Below, piece by piece: positions 52,417 through 64,000 of a stretch of DNA of 64,000 nt. The position numbers and the translations under genes were made by a program. Each line of letters opens with the position of its first letter. The first letter of the stretch is position 1. Origin of the DNA: Quillaja saponaria. Lineage: Eukaryota > Streptophyta > Magnoliopsida > Fabales > Quillajaceae. Below the pieces are notes generated by a model. The model saw only the letters and a list, made by a program, of their open reading frames with translations. It had not been told where the DNA came from and ran no database searches. Location: NCBI GenBank assembly GCA_029379385.1, contig CM055613.1, positions 15,642,001 to 15,706,000 of the forward strand, written 5' to 3'.

Positions 52417-54668
52417 TGTTATAACCCTTATAACCCGGTATTGAAAAAAAACGAGTAATCGGGTTTTAGATGCAAGATGTTAATTTATTTTATAAAATAA
52501 ATGAATTAATTAAATAACATGTTATAATTCGATATATTAGTATACAATTTTAGAATGTTATGTAAGTATTTCCGTAAATTAATTAGTAATGTGATCAAAT
52601 AAATTCAAACGAGTGGATAACTAACGTACAAGATACATAAATATACATACATATATATTATGATTTAAACATGTGAAAGTTGTATGTGTAATTTTAGTTA
52701 TGTGTACAACAAATATATAAACAACTTAAACATTTGGAATATAAATATATATATTGAGTTATAAATACAAGTTAAATTATGTTGACTTTGACCATGTCTT
52801 CTTTTCCTATTATTTTTATTCTTACTTTTCTTGGTGGCTGAAGAATTTGTTTTTCTGCCTTTTCTTTCTCTCTCCCGAATGTTCCTCCTCCCCTGTTTTA
52901 CTCCAATTTTTAGTTATGAGGAAGTGGCTAAATACTTCTTGCTTTTACCACCGCCTTACTCCTTGGCTCTAAAAATTCTAGTGTCCTTCATATGTAATTG
53001 AGAGAATCATCCTCTTTCCTCTTTGTTTGTGTGTGAGGTTCCATTTCTGTTCCTTGAATTAAGTGGTAGTGAGGTATTGTTTGGGTAGCAATTTTGAAAT
53101 CCCTTGTGGTGTGCCTTGTTTTCCTTCTTGTTTTGTTTATTGAATTGGAGTTGGTGGATGAAGCTTTCTTATTTTGTTTTGCTTTCCTTTTGATTTTGCC
53201 GTATCCTTCCTTCATAGCAGCCAAGTCCTCTTCTTTTCTTAGTCGTTCCCTTCATTTCCATAAGCCTTTCAAGTCCAGCCTTTGTTCTGTCATGTAACTA
53301 AGGAGTGGTCTTATTTTGTTTGGCCTTGAGAACTTCATCTTGGCAGCTAGTTAGTTCTTCTTCTTTTGTTACTTGGGTTGTCTTCATCAACTTATGAATT
53401 TCAGCAAAGAATATTTGCTTGCCGTGAGAGGATGGTGGGAGTTCTTGTGGATTGCAACCAGCCTCTTGGTTGTGTGTTCTGCATTCTAATGTGGACCTGA
53501 TAAGATGCGTGGACGCAGGTGTGAGTGACGAATGGAATCGTTTACGGGTGAGTGGTTAATTGCTGCCTTTAGGGGCTAGATTAATATGTATAACTATATG
53601 TTTATTTGAATATACGTGATATATGGAAAGTAAGTAAGTAGAATATTTCAGTAATTTATTTGAATTATGATTGTTTGATATTGGTTGCTTTGTTTGACAC
53701 TGGTTGTGATTGATAAGGGCCAACAAAATGAGATTTTTATGAAAAGTGATTTTATTTCCGAAATTAAAAATCCAGGTGCACCTAGGATACCCTGATTTAA
53801 AATCATGAGAAATTCAGATTCTGATAAATATTTTTTTAAAATTGAGTACTCAGCCCCAGTGGGATGGATTGTGTACAGAGAATTAATTTGGTGTGCGGGC
53901 GCGTAAATGCCCGGCAGGGGGTGATACCGGTGTGTGAGGCTAGATTACTCGTTGGCCCTTCGATTGCATTGTGTGATATTGTTGCGCTGACTTAAATTGT
54001 GATCCTATGTGTCATATGAATTGTGAAGTTGTGAAACTTACAATGTGTACGTGTAATGTGAAATGTTATGTGAATCATGTTACATGATGTTAATATATAT
54101 ATTATACGTTTGTGCTGAGTGATGCTAGTACCCTTTGGGTACGATTTTCCACTCACGGGGTCTGTAAGACTCACTCCTTTCTTGTGGTTATATTTTTTTA
54201 GTAGCAGGACCTCAAAAGAAGTTAACCACTAATACGAAGTTTTGCTAAGGATTTGATGACAAGGTGTGCCTCGGAATCTCATACCTGGAGTTAAGGATGA
54301 AAGTTTGCAGTCACATTAGCACTGTGGGTCTCAAATGTGTTATGATGTAATTTCTAGTACTTGTTTTGTTGATGATGTGAAAGGAGCAAAGCTCCTTATT
54401 GTCTTTGTATTGTATTGAGTAATAAGAAGAGTTTATTGGATTGTATTTTAAGGTATGTTCCACATTGTAAGGGACATCTGACGAAATTTTAGTAAGTTGT
54501 GATTTGTTGTAATCAACAAATTTTTAATGTTAACTTTTGTCTTTATAATTTCTTGATTTTATTCATTGGTGAGTCAAGAGTCATGGTCATTCTTTTATTT
54601 GAGTCAAGGTTACGGAGGTTTGGTTACCATTCCTCCAGCCAGTCATGCCTCCATGAGAGGGTGTGACA
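52417..54668. mobile_element. Solo LTR, family S, copy D (inserted in the Helitron)
   Basis: Starts TGTTATAACCC and ends AGGGTGTGACA. The perfect 5-bp duplication CCCAA lies at 52412-52416 and 54669-54673. Length is 2,252 bp, the shortest of the four. TATAAATA at about 52760 is followed by a CT-rich stretch near 52850-52910, which may be its promoter and leader and would make the plus strand its sense. No internal domain is present. Confidence 0.84.
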
Positions 54669-54827
54669 CCCAACACTGCCTCTTCACCCCACCTCATATT
54701 TTTACACTTAAGCAGTTTTGTTTGAATTTGCAATTTCCTACACACTATTTCTGCATGACCTAAACTTATTCAGTAACTTGCTAACAGTGATGGTGAGCAT
54801 TATACACCTACAAGATTTCTATAATAC

Positions 54828-55270
54828 AAAGGCTAATTGGGAATTAATCAGTTTAGACATGGTACTATTGGATGTAGAGATATTATTCATTTCAATGTTA
54901 TTATAATAGATTTCAAAAAACATTCTTTATTAATAGTATACTTAGTTACTGGTGTCAAGTGATCTATGTAAGTAATTTCGACAATACATTTATATTGGGG
55001 ACTATATTCTTAAATCATAAAAAAAAATCTTTTTCGACAAATATCGTCCTATGTTACGTAAAGGTTCTATTTATTAATTTGGAAACTTCAGTATCAAGAA
55101 TGCACATCCAAAATTCAGATCTGTCCTAGAGGACAAGCAGATAGAATTCTCTCCATTTACATCTATAAAGCCTATTCCACATGAAGATAACTCAATCCTA
55201 ATGTATAAGTTTGAATTTGTGAAGTTTGAAGAAGTATCTGGAGAACATGACCAATTAACTAATCTCACAG
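54828..55270 (+). pseudogene. Replication protein A 70-kDa-like relic carried by the Helitron
   Basis: A first fragment (54828-54880) reads ANWELISLDMVLLDVE, like the NW...SLEMVLVDEKGDKI motif in the first OB fold of plant RPA1-like proteins. A second open segment (55081-55270, about 63 codons) reads GNFSIKNAHPKFRSVLEDKQ, then IEFSPFTSIK and MYKFEFVKFEEV, like the linker between OB folds in Helitron-borne RPA proteins. It ends at a plausible splice donor (ACAG/GTGTTT). The rest of the protein is missing. Confidence 0.6.
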
Positions 55271-55651
55271 GTGTTTGTGTTATTATTATTATTTTTAACG
55301 TTTAATATGTTAATGGTTAGAAAAAATTTTAATTTTTACAAAATGACATACTTTCTCAAACTTACAGATGTTATATTTAGAAAATAAACTTCAGCAACTC
55401 CTTTTCAATTTTTCATTGGATCCTTCTCTTATGTTAAACATGGAATTAAATCATAATAATAATAGAAGCAATTTATGATTGTCCTTTCCTTCAATGTTTT
55501 CCTTTTGCTTCCTATAATAAAATAGGAAAATGATACATAATTCTGTTGATGTAATTTTTATTTTTTTTTTTAAGAATTTATTTTTTTATATAAAATTATA
55601 AAAATAAAATAAAAATTAAAACAATTAATAAACACCAAAATAATAAAAACA

Positions 55652-55682
55652 ACCCATGCATCGCATGAGTGAATTCATCTAG
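55652..55682 (+). other. Helitron 3' terminal hairpin and CTAG end
   Basis: Stem ACCCATGC / GCATGAGT (one mismatch) with loop ATC at 55652-55670, then ten bases and CTAG. This is the site recognised for ending rolling-circle transfer in the family. Confidence 0.75.
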
Positions 55683-57029
55683 TATATAATAAAATTATTA
55701 ATTGAAAATTAAGAGAATAAGGTGTTGACATATCATCAATGAGCCTATATAATATTTTGACACATCATTTTACATATCATCTACTAATTTTCTCTCGTCT
55801 CTTTTAAATTATATCTTATTGCCATGTCATCCACTAATCATCTCTATATCTCATATCTCTCAAATTAATTGATTATATGACATATAAATTTGTATCTTTC
55901 AATCTTCTAAACTTCTCTATCTTCTTTCTCCCATCACTTACAAAACACCTACAAATTTTCTACTAATTCAATATTTCAATATTACTTTTCTTCCCAATTT
56001 TGTAAGATAGTTTACAAAATATATTTTTTCCTAAATTTATCCCTACTTTATACCTTACAAAAGATCAAAATACATTATTAGAATTAATCCAATTTGCTCC
56101 ATTTATAAATAAAAGTTATTTAATTTCAAGAAATAATTTATAAAAAATTATTATAATGGATAATTTATTGACTAACTTTTTGAATAACTTCTTAATGACT
56201 TATTAGTGCTTATTAATTGTATTTTGACACATCATCCACTTATTCTCTCTCATCTCTTTCAAATTGTATCTTAATGTCATGTCATCCATTAATTCTCTCT
56301 ATATCTCATATCTCTCAAATTAATTGATTATATGACATATAAATTTGTATCCTTCAACCTCCTAAACTTCTCTATCTTCTTTCTCCCATCACTTACAAAA
56401 CACTAATGCATTTTCTACTAATTTAATATTTCAATGTTACTCTTCTTCCCAATTTTGTTTGATAGTTTACAAAAAAAAAAAAAAAAAAAATTCTAAATTT
56501 ATCCCTACTTTATACCTTACAAAAGATCAAAATACATTAATAGAATTAACCCTAATTTGTCTCCATTTATAAATAAAAGTTATTTAATTTCAAGAAATAA
56601 TTTATAAAAAATTATTTTAATGGATAATTTCTTGACTACCTTTTTGAATAATTTCGTAATGACTTATTATTATTGATTAAATATTGTGCACAACTTATAG
56701 CATGAGGGTTGATATTGACAACAAATCCCAATATATTTCTTGATTAAATACTAAAGATTACTTCATGTTCAAAAATAAAATAAAAATATATGTAATATAA
56801 TAATTTTTTAAAAACTAAAAATTAATTCAAGTATGCTGATATGCTAACACATCAGCAAGATATAACATATCAGCTAATATTTTAATACTACTTCAATTAA
56901 ATAATCATCTACTCTCCCTAACTAATTAATTATCTGTTAAAAAAATATAAATTAATAACAAATTTTACAAAATAAAAAATAAAAAATTATAAATATTTAA
57001 ATTAAAAAATAAACTAAAATAATTTTAAA
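55678..57029. mobile_element. Second Helitron-like segment abutting the first, 3' end not found
   Basis: TCTAGTATATAATAAAATTA at 55678 resembles the 5' end of the neighbouring Helitron (TCTATAGTATATACAAAATT), and the similarity continues through AAATTAARAGAA and TTGACAYAT. It contains a 467-bp tandem duplication and stretches like CACATCAGC typical of these elements. The LINE begins near 57030. Confidence 0.45.
55753..56690. repeat. 467-bp tandem duplication
   Basis: Unit 1 is 55753-56219 and unit 2 starts at 56220. Both begin TATTTTGACACATCAT and share TCATATCTCTCAAATTAATT, GATTATATGACATATAAATT and TTCAAGAAATAATTTATAAA, with roughly one difference per ten to fifteen bases. A poly-A tract has expanded in unit 2 near 56472-56490. 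Confidence 0.85.
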
Positions 57030-59057
57030 AAATAAAATAATCACAGATGCCAAATCAAAGGTTATTTTTTCACATAGCACTAATCTTAACTTGGCTATCA
57101 TTTTTTCTTCCATCCTTAACATTAAACATTCAACAAACTTTGTCTCCTATATTGGTTACCCCATTATGGAAAATACAGTTAAAAAGCACCAAACCACCTT
57201 CATTATTGAAAAAAAAATTAAAAAGAAGCTTTTTGGCTAGAAGGTTTCCCTTCGTTTTCTAGTCGGGAGAGCAACCTTTATACAATCATCTGCTGCTCCT
57301 ATTTGTGATTTTTACATGCAAGGTCTCTCTCTTTCCTGCATTCATTTATGAGAAAATTGATAAGTCTTGCAGAGATTTTTTGTGAGGAACTTCTAGTGTT
57401 GAAAAAAATTTCTCTCATTAATTGGAATACTATCACTAGAAGTAAATCCCTAAGGGGGCCTTAACCTAAAAGAAGCTAAACATCATAAATCTTACCCTTT
57501 TAGCTAAACTCAATTGGAGAATTCTTAAAGACAACAAGAATGATAACCACCTCTAGACTCAAGTTCTAACTAGTAAATACTTTCTGTCTCAATGAGGGGT
57601 AAATCTACAATCTAGAAGAGTCTTACTCAAGCTTAGGAGCTTGTAAGAAATGGTTCTTGTTGGACGTATAGGAAATAGGCAAAGTACTTTCCTTTCGGCA
57701 TGACAACTAGGATTGGGTTAGGGCCCTATTAGAACTCTTATTGAGAGACCTCTGACTGAAAATGAGCACCATGACTGTTTGTGATGTTAAAAATGATTAT
57801 TTTTGAAACCATAGGAGTATTTCTTTTGACTTTCCTCTCTCAATCTCTGATGCCATTAATTCTAGTTTACTTGCTCCAGTAATGACTCTAGGCGTGATAT
57901 AATACGTTGGAACTCTTCCTTCTCAAGAGGACTTTTGCCTCAAGTCTGCTTACTCTTTATTAACTGATCCTCATCTTCCTCATTTTATTTAGGGTTATAT
58001 TTGAAAAGTTAAGGTTCATAATAAAATCAAATACTTTATTTGGGAGGCTGCTCATGATAAACTCCCTTATAAAGTTTGTTGTTCTCTAGAAAAATTATTC
58101 TTGATGATTTGTGTCATCTTTATAAAAATGTTTATGAATCTGTTATTCATATTCTTAGGGATTGTCCTGTTACTTCTTTTGTGTGGTCTCAGTTTTCACA
58201 TCCACCTTTGCTTTCTTCATCCTCTGCTTTTTCCATATGGGATTGGCTAAGATGCAACCTTTCTTGTCACATCTCAAATATTAAGGGTCTTCCTTGGAGC
58301 ACATTTCTTTGGCTATATTTCCCACTGCATTTGGTCAGCCAAAAACCTTTTTCTTTTTCAGTCTAAACCTTTTGTAACCTCTTCTATTGTTACCTTATCC
58401 ATTGTTAAAACTATGAAATTTTTCTTGTTAAATGATTATCATTGCTCTATGGTTAGACCTAGTATTTGCTTATTCAAATGGATCCCCCTTACAGCTTAGG
58501 TACGCTGACTCTAAATACAGATGGCTCTTCTCTTGGTAACCCGAGACTTGCTGGCTTTAGAAAGGTTTTTAGAAATTCTAAGAGGCTTTGGATGACAGGA
58601 TACTCAAGGAATGTGGGTTTTGGCACATGTTTTGAAGCTGAAATCTTTGCTATTAGAGATGGCTTTCAAATTGTGATTGATAGTGGATTCATGCAAATTG
58701 ACCTTGTATTGTGATTTAATTATTGCTAAGAATCTAATTGAAAAGGCTAATATTGATACTGCACATGTAATAGTGGATTCATGCAAATTGACCTGTATTT
58801 ACAGATGCTTGATGGCCTTGATCTCATCCTTACAGTTCTACCATATAAGAGAAGGCAATCATGTGGCTGACAAGCTTGCGAAGGAAGGTTATAATCTTGA
58901 CGTTCCTTTTGATATTTTTGATTCAGCCCTGCATGGGTTCTTCCTACGTTGCTTGCAAACTGTAAGGGAACTTCTTTTCTCATACTTATAACTTTGTTAG
59001 CTAGTGCTTGCCCAAGCTATTTTCTTTTAATGCATTCCAACTTTCTCCAAAAAAAAT
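57030..59057 (+). mobile_element. 5'-truncated LINE (L1-type) retrotransposon with RNase H
   Basis: Several frames in the right order give the C-terminal half of a plant L1 ORF2. SKVIFSHSTNLNLA and IGYPIMENTVKKHQTTFIIE (about 57055-57215) are the end of the reverse transcriptase. VGRATFIQSSAAPICDFYMQ then EKIDKSCRDFL follow (about 57255-57380), then INWNTITRSKSLRGLNLKEA. A zinc-binding RVT segment (ESVIHILRDCPVTSFVW) lies at 58137-58187. An RNase H domain runs 58510-58905 with NTDGSSLGNP, FEAEIFAIRDG and a final HVADKLAKEG. Stops and frameshifts occur throughout. A 24-bp word (ATAGTGGATTCATGCAAATT...) is duplicated at about 58679 and 58772 inside RNase H. The 3' end shows a short A run at 59050-59057. 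Confidence 0.8.
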
Positions 59058-59289
59058 TATTATAAAACAAATACACTTCATTTTATAATTTTGTTTCTTT
59101 TACTATAAGTATTATTTAATTCATTTTCAGTTTATAAAGGATAGTTCACATTGCACGACCCTATTTTTATATGTAGACGAAGAAGAAAAATAGACGTGGA
59201 TTTAAATTTTTACCTTTTAACTTACTTGTAATACACCTAACAACTTCTATAATTTACATATCAATACCCATTATAAATTTATATTTTAT

Positions 59290-59333
<44 letters not shown>

Positions 59334-59714
59334 AGATATCACTTAATTATAATTTTGTATTATGAGTAGTTATTGTTAGTCACATGTCAAACTAGTAGAA
59401 GCTTTCCTTGGTAAAGTTCCAATCTTTAAATACAATATCCCACAGTACCTGGTTCCTATCCCTTTAATTGCACCATGACAGCAAAAGAACCCCGTCTGAT
59501 TCGTGCATAATACTACTTTACCCAAATCAAAACCCCATTTGTTCATCAATCATTGGATGAAGCCTTTGAACTTTTAGCTCCCCTCTATGATTTTCCCAAA
59601 AGCCAATTTTGTACTCCTTCGCTGATGCCCATCACAGTTTCTCCTCACACACCTTTTCTCAGATACTTAATCAATCTGCTGTCCTCCACTCCAAAAACCA
59701 AGTAAAGTGCAAAA
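59058..59714. other. GT47 upstream region
   Basis: It holds an AT microsatellite (59292-59329), then a less AT-rich stretch probably including the GT47 promoter and leader. TTTAAATACAATA near 59427 is a weak TATA candidate. Confidence 0.45.
59292..59329. repeat. AT microsatellite
   Basis: A run of about 18 AT units, some 390 bp upstream of the GT47 start. Confidence 0.9.
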
Positions 59715-61201
59715 ATGGAGAAGCTCATCATCGGAAAGTGCTCCGATCAACACTGGTTAGCCATTCCTTATCTCATTTCTCTTATGCTTCATCTTCCTCT
59801 GTTTTGATTACTCTGCTTTTTTGGGTCCCTACAATGGGGTTACCTCCGTGGACAACGTACAAGCAAACCCACTTGTTGTCATGAAGAACAAGACCAATAA
59901 TTTAAAGGAAATGAAAGCCCAATTCAGATTCTTGCTCTGGAAAATACATTTATGTCCATAATCTTCCTAGCAGATTCAACTATGACTTGCTCAAGAAATG
60001 CCAATCACTTACTAGAGGAACTGATTCCAATATGTGTAAGTACATGGTGAACTTGGGTTTGGGTCCTGAAATTGAAAACTCAGAAGGGGTTTTGTCTAAC
60101 AAGAGCTGGTTTTCCACAAACCAGTTTTTATTAGAGGTTATTTTTCATAACAGGATGAACAAGTATGAGTGTTTGACTACTGATTCATCTTTGGCCTCCG
60201 CAATTTTTGTTCCATTTTATGCTGGTCTTGATGTGAGTCAAGTTCTTTGGAATTCTAACTTAACAGTGAGAGATACCTCTTGTAAAGACCTTGTTCATTG
60301 GCTAGTAAGAAAACCCCAATGGAAGAAAATGTGGGGTAGAGATCATTTCCTTGTTGCAGGGAGGATTTCTTGGGATTTTAGAAGACAATTTGATAATGAT
60401 TCATATTGGGGTAGCAAATTCAGGTTTCTTCCTGAATCCCAAAACATGTCAATGTTGTCAGTGGAATCAAGTTCATGGAAAAATGACTTTGCAATACCCT
60501 ACCCGACTTACTTCCACCCTTCAAAAGACACAGAAGTTTACCAGTGGCAGAGCAAAATCAAAGGAACAACCAGGCAATACTTGTTCACTTTTGCCGGAGC
60601 CCCACGACCCGATCTTGAAGACTCTATCCGGGGCAAGGTTATAGACGAATGCCGGTCTTCCAATGCTTGCAAATTTGTAGATTGTAGTAGTTCTGGTGGA
60701 AACAATTGTGATAAACCCGTTAATATCATGAGGGTATTTCAAAGTTCTGTATATTGTTTGCAGCCTACAGGTGATTCATACACTAGAAGATCCATTTTTG
60801 ATTCTATCTTATCGGGTTGCATACCGGTTTTCTTTCATCCGGGCACGGCTTATTCACAATATTTGTGGCATTTACCAAAGAATAGAACCAAGTATTCAGT
60901 GTATATTCCAGTGAGGACAGTGAAGGAATGGGATGTCAATGTGGAGAAAGTGTTGCTGGGGATTTCAAAGGAAGAAGAATCAGCAATGAGAGAAGAGGTT
61001 ATAAAGTTGATTCCAAAGATAATTTATGCAAATCCCATGTCTAAATTAGAGACTACTGAAGATGCATTTGATTTGGCAATAAAGAGTGTACTTGAAAGGG
61101 TAGAGAATGTAAGAAAGGTGATTAGGGAAGGTGGAGATCCTAGTGTTGGTTTTGCAGATCCAGACGATTATAAGTATACATTTTCAGATAATTACACCTA
61201 A
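59715..61201 (+). CDS. MUR3-like GT47 xyloglucan galactosyltransferase, two frameshifts
   Basis: Golgi type II membrane enzyme of the GT47A (exostosin) family. MUR3, XLT2 and relatives add galactose to xyloglucan side chains; donor and position specificity here are unknown. The gene is intronless, as usual for the family. The frame from ATG 59715 (MEKLIIGKCSDQHW and a hydrophobic anchor) hits TGA at 59805. A second frame (CFDYSAFLGPYNGVTSVDN, then QANPLVVMKNKTNNLKEMKA) continues from about 59797 to 59930. A third frame (SGKYIYVHNLPSRFNYDLL) runs from about 59936 to TAA at 61199-61201. Each change is equivalent to one extra base. The third frame holds the whole catalytic domain: VPFYAGLDV, GRDHFLVAGRISWDF, IPYPTYFHP, YLFTFAGAPR, SVYCLQPTGDSYTRRSIFDS, GCIPVFF. 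Total length would be about 494 aa. It may be a young pseudogene, or the lesions may be sequence errors. It corresponds in position to Arabidopsis AT4G13990. Confidence 0.85.
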
Positions 61202-64000
61202 AGAAGACACAGTGTAAGCATCATGCTTTCAGTTTTGCGTAGGATTCAGTTTATCAGTGTGTTTTACACCAAAAATAGCTAAAGTATACACATTCAAATT
61301 TGTTCTTATTTTGTTCATCTTTTCTTTCTGGGTCCCTACAACCATTCAACATGTTCATCTTTATAACAACAAATGCTTTCACATTAATTAGTTGATTAGC
61401 AAAAGTACCAGTTAAACTCATTAATAAGATTTTAATTAATCAGAAACTAATTCTGATACTGACTGTAAAGAAATCTCTTTTTGAAAAGCTTTCACTTTGA
61501 CACCCACTAATTAGCTAGAGCAGAGTTGTTTTTTCAAGGGTGTAGTTTGACCATTCAACATGTTATTCTTTTCTTCCACAAATCACTCTGGCTTTCATTC
61601 AGAAAATGGACTACATTATGTTTTGGAATATTGAATATTGAATGTATTGTGGTCCCTTCAATGCTTCTAAAGGGGCCCCAAATGTTCCTACTAGTGCTTC
61701 AAGGCATTTATCATTTATTTAAGTTACGTTGGGGAACTCCTCAAATTAATGGGCAGACAATTGCATGAAGATTGAGAAAATGAAACGTTTCCATTCAATG
61801 CCCTGCACAGATTTTAATCCTTTCTTTTTTTAAAACTGCTTCTGCATTGGAATTAATTGGATCAAGTTAATTGATTAGAATATTTATTAGTTTAATATAC
61901 ATTATATTTTCTATCGGTTACTAGATTATTAATTGAGTAAATGTATGTCTGCTAGTTTGTTGATCATCTCTCTTATTTTATGCATAGCGTGGCTATTAAG
62001 AGATGATTTTCTATCTTTGCGTCCTTCAACTAAGGAAAGGTCAAAAGGTCCGTATTGCTTTTTCTTATCAATACGGTATTTCTCATATTAATTATTATTA
62101 TTATTAACGGTTAAATGTGTCCAGACTAATTTATATATATTTTCGATTAATCACTTTTTAATTTCGATCAAAGATATACTATTTCATATCGAAATTAAGA
62201 AATTTATGAAAGATTATACTTTTCACAACCTAGTTTTAGAAAAGTATCAAACTCAAGAAATTAATGAATGAAGCACATATTTTAAATCTTACATCAACAT
62301 TCTATGTTATTATCTGCTTTACCAATCTTATGTAAGAAATAATGAAATAGTCCTATATTATTATTATTATTATTTGTACAATAAAACTAATTATATTATT
62401 CTTATAATACGTTAAATCAAATTATAAATTTATACATTTCTTACTTTATTTTCTTTATAATCTGTAAGTATGTTATCAGCCATTGACTTTATACCAAATA
62501 TATGATTGTTTTCATATTACTATTTACTAGTATCGTAGATGAAGGGGCAGAGTTGAAAGTGACATGAATTTGAGAGGTGTGCGGTGTGCCGACATTCAAT
62601 TACGAGACCACGGGACGCTGCTTGTGATAAGGTGCATAAGTGCATGTGATAGATGATGGCAGCTTACTTTCTTTCCATGGTTAACGCCCAAAATTAAGGT
62701 CCCTTCTCCATTCAAACCAAAGGATCTACTTTTTCTTCTATTTCTTTTCTTTCATTTGATTTCTTTTATGTGGTTTAGGACTTATTTCTTCATCAAAGAA
62801 ATTAGTCTCCACAATTTTCTATATAAAGATAATATTTTATAATTTTCATCTAGAAACTGGTGATTGACAAGTCTATATATGAAAAAAACAACAAACATTT
62901 CTTTAATTATTTTATTAATAATTAAGAAATAGTTTCAATATTTTTCTATATTTAAATAAAGTTTTTACCGTTTTATTTGGTTCAAATAATACTTTTTTTT
63001 TTTTTGGGAGAATTTTGAATTTGAATAAAAATAATAAAATGTATTATTTCAATTCATTTGCGTTTTCAATGTAACTTTTTCTCATAAACATACATGATGA
63101 TCATATTTTATTTTTATTTTTTATCAGGTGATGCGTATCTTTTTTTCTATGTAAGAGGAGAGAAAAAATAAATAAAAAAAATCAAATACTCTTGTTACGG
63201 GTAAGTCAGTAATTTTATAAACTGCTAGTCAATTAGTCACGCAAGACAGTTATAATTATAAATTTTTAATTTGTTTATTTTTTGTTGGCCCAAAAGGAAA
63301 ACCTTAATGGGCCCAGGCCTAATACTTTTTCTAAACATATTTTTTCGGAGGGGTCTGTCTAACATATATTTCTTAAGGTTTATCCTCATCGTTCTGGTTC
63401 ATGTCTTCCTATCCCTGTCTTTTTCTTTTTGATCCTCTGCTAAGCTTAAGCTCTTTCTAAGTCTTGTGAATAGGTTTTACAATTAAAAATTTTAACCTTT
63501 TTAATTTATAGATCATGCACAGAGTAAGCAATCTTAATTACAACAGATACAACCTTACACAAACTGGATTACAGGACTTAGTAATCTTTACATGTTTCAA
63601 TGAACTCAGACAGAATAGAAATATACAAAACTTAATCATATACTCTAATTTCTCACTTACTCACCTTACAAATAAGAGTTTGTGATTCTCAAATCATGGA
63701 TAAAAAAAAATAAAAAAAAAATACAAAACTAAATCAAGGATATAAAAGTGTTTGGCTTTATTCTTGAGCAATCAGAGTTTTGAAGGGAAAAAAAATGTGA
63801 AAGTTTTCTTCTTACTCTGTTTTTAGGAAATTTAAATTTGAAAGTGAAAACTTAAAATTTCTAATTTCGCAGTAGAGAAGTTGTTGTATTTCGCTCATGT
63901 TGTGACTCCTTCAATTTATAGACGGAGTTGATTTTTATCTGTTCCCAAAGAATTTCATACCGTTGTCTCATATGGCACAAACAAGAATAAAAGGACAAAT
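61202..64000. other. GT47 3' flank and AT-rich intergenic DNA
   Basis: The start is probably the GT47 3' UTR. No gene is recognised. On the minus strand near 63915-63925, GTCTATAAATTGAAGG looks like a TATA box with a leader running left, perhaps an LTR or gene promoter, but nothing coding follows it. Confidence 0.45.

Larger units (their letters stand above)
51539..55682 (+). mobile_element. Helitron with RPA-like relic, split by solo LTR D
   Basis: The 5' end TCTATAGTATATAC at 51539 is preceded by A. The 3' end is CTAG at 55679-55682, followed by T. Ten bases before CTAG is a hairpin whose arms ACCCATGC and GCATGAGT flank ATC. TC at the start, CTRR with an upstream hairpin at the end, and insertion between A and T are the Helitron hallmarks. 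After removing solo LTR D (52417-54668) and one target copy, the element is about 1.9 kb. It carries an RPA1-like relic (54828-55270), as many plant Helitrons do. No Rep/helicase is present, so it is non-autonomous. Confidence 0.75.

Noticed and set aside
57047..57262. 71-codon frame with a hydrophobic start, like a small secreted protein
   Set aside because: The other frame of the same DNA reads clearly as LINE reverse transcriptase.
59609..59884. 91-codon frame upstream of and overlapping GT47
   Set aside because: It is an out-of-frame reading of the GT47 N-terminal region; the true anchor and stem are read in the two other frames.
63900..64000. Possible promoter or LTR at the window edge
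   Set aside because: A TATA-like word on the minus strand is present, but no repeat partner, coding sequence or element end could be seen.

Overview
The window is nuclear DNA of a flowering plant, almost certainly a eudicot. It is very AT-rich, its genes have GT-AG introns, the protein families are plant-specific, and most of the sequence is transposon debris. I cannot name the species.

Five protein-coding loci are recognisable: S-adenosyl-L-homocysteine hydrolase (18577-20618, +, one intron, intact, 485 aa); a RALF24/31-type peptide precursor (25326-25715, -, intact); heat stress transcription factor A5 (35190-37647, -, one intron, intact, 488 aa); a seven-exon polygalacturonase (40641-42598, +, intact except for one frameshift in exon 1); and a MUR3-like GT47 xyloglucan galactosyltransferase (59715-61201, +, intronless, two frameshifts near the N terminus). 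They are not one pathway. SAHH regenerates the methyl cycle, HSFA5 acts in stress transcription, and RALF, polygalacturonase and GT47 act in or on the cell wall. From memory, SAHH, RALF, HSFA5 and GT47 occur in the same order in Arabidopsis (AT4G13940, AT4G13950, AT4G13980, AT4G13990), so this looks like a conserved syntenic block expanded by transposons.

Layout: 1-18.4 kb is gene-free and holds a degenerate minisatellite, a miniature LTR element (TRIM, 5390-6041), two solo LTRs (6274-8812 and 10361-13551) and a hAT element (15720-16594). 18.4-26 kb holds SAHH, a PPR relic and RALF. 26-35 kb is AT-rich with MITE-like and CACTA remnants and short tandem duplications. 35-43 kb holds HSFA5, with a hAT-type MITE 147 bp upstream of its ATG, and polygalacturonase. 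43-59 kb is a nested transposon cluster: Tat-like LTR remnants, two more solo LTRs of the same family (45424-49338 and 52417-54668), a second hAT element, a Helitron (51539-55682) that carries an RPA-like relic and is split by one solo LTR, a Helitron-like tandem duplication and a 5'-truncated LINE. 59.7-61.2 kb is GT47; the rest shows nothing I can identify.

The best-supported new structure is the set of four solo LTRs of one family. Each has TG...CA-type ends (one ends TA) and a different perfect 5-bp target duplication. The 3' third is conserved and the cores diverge. I saw no unknown multigene system, CRISPR array or tRNA gene.
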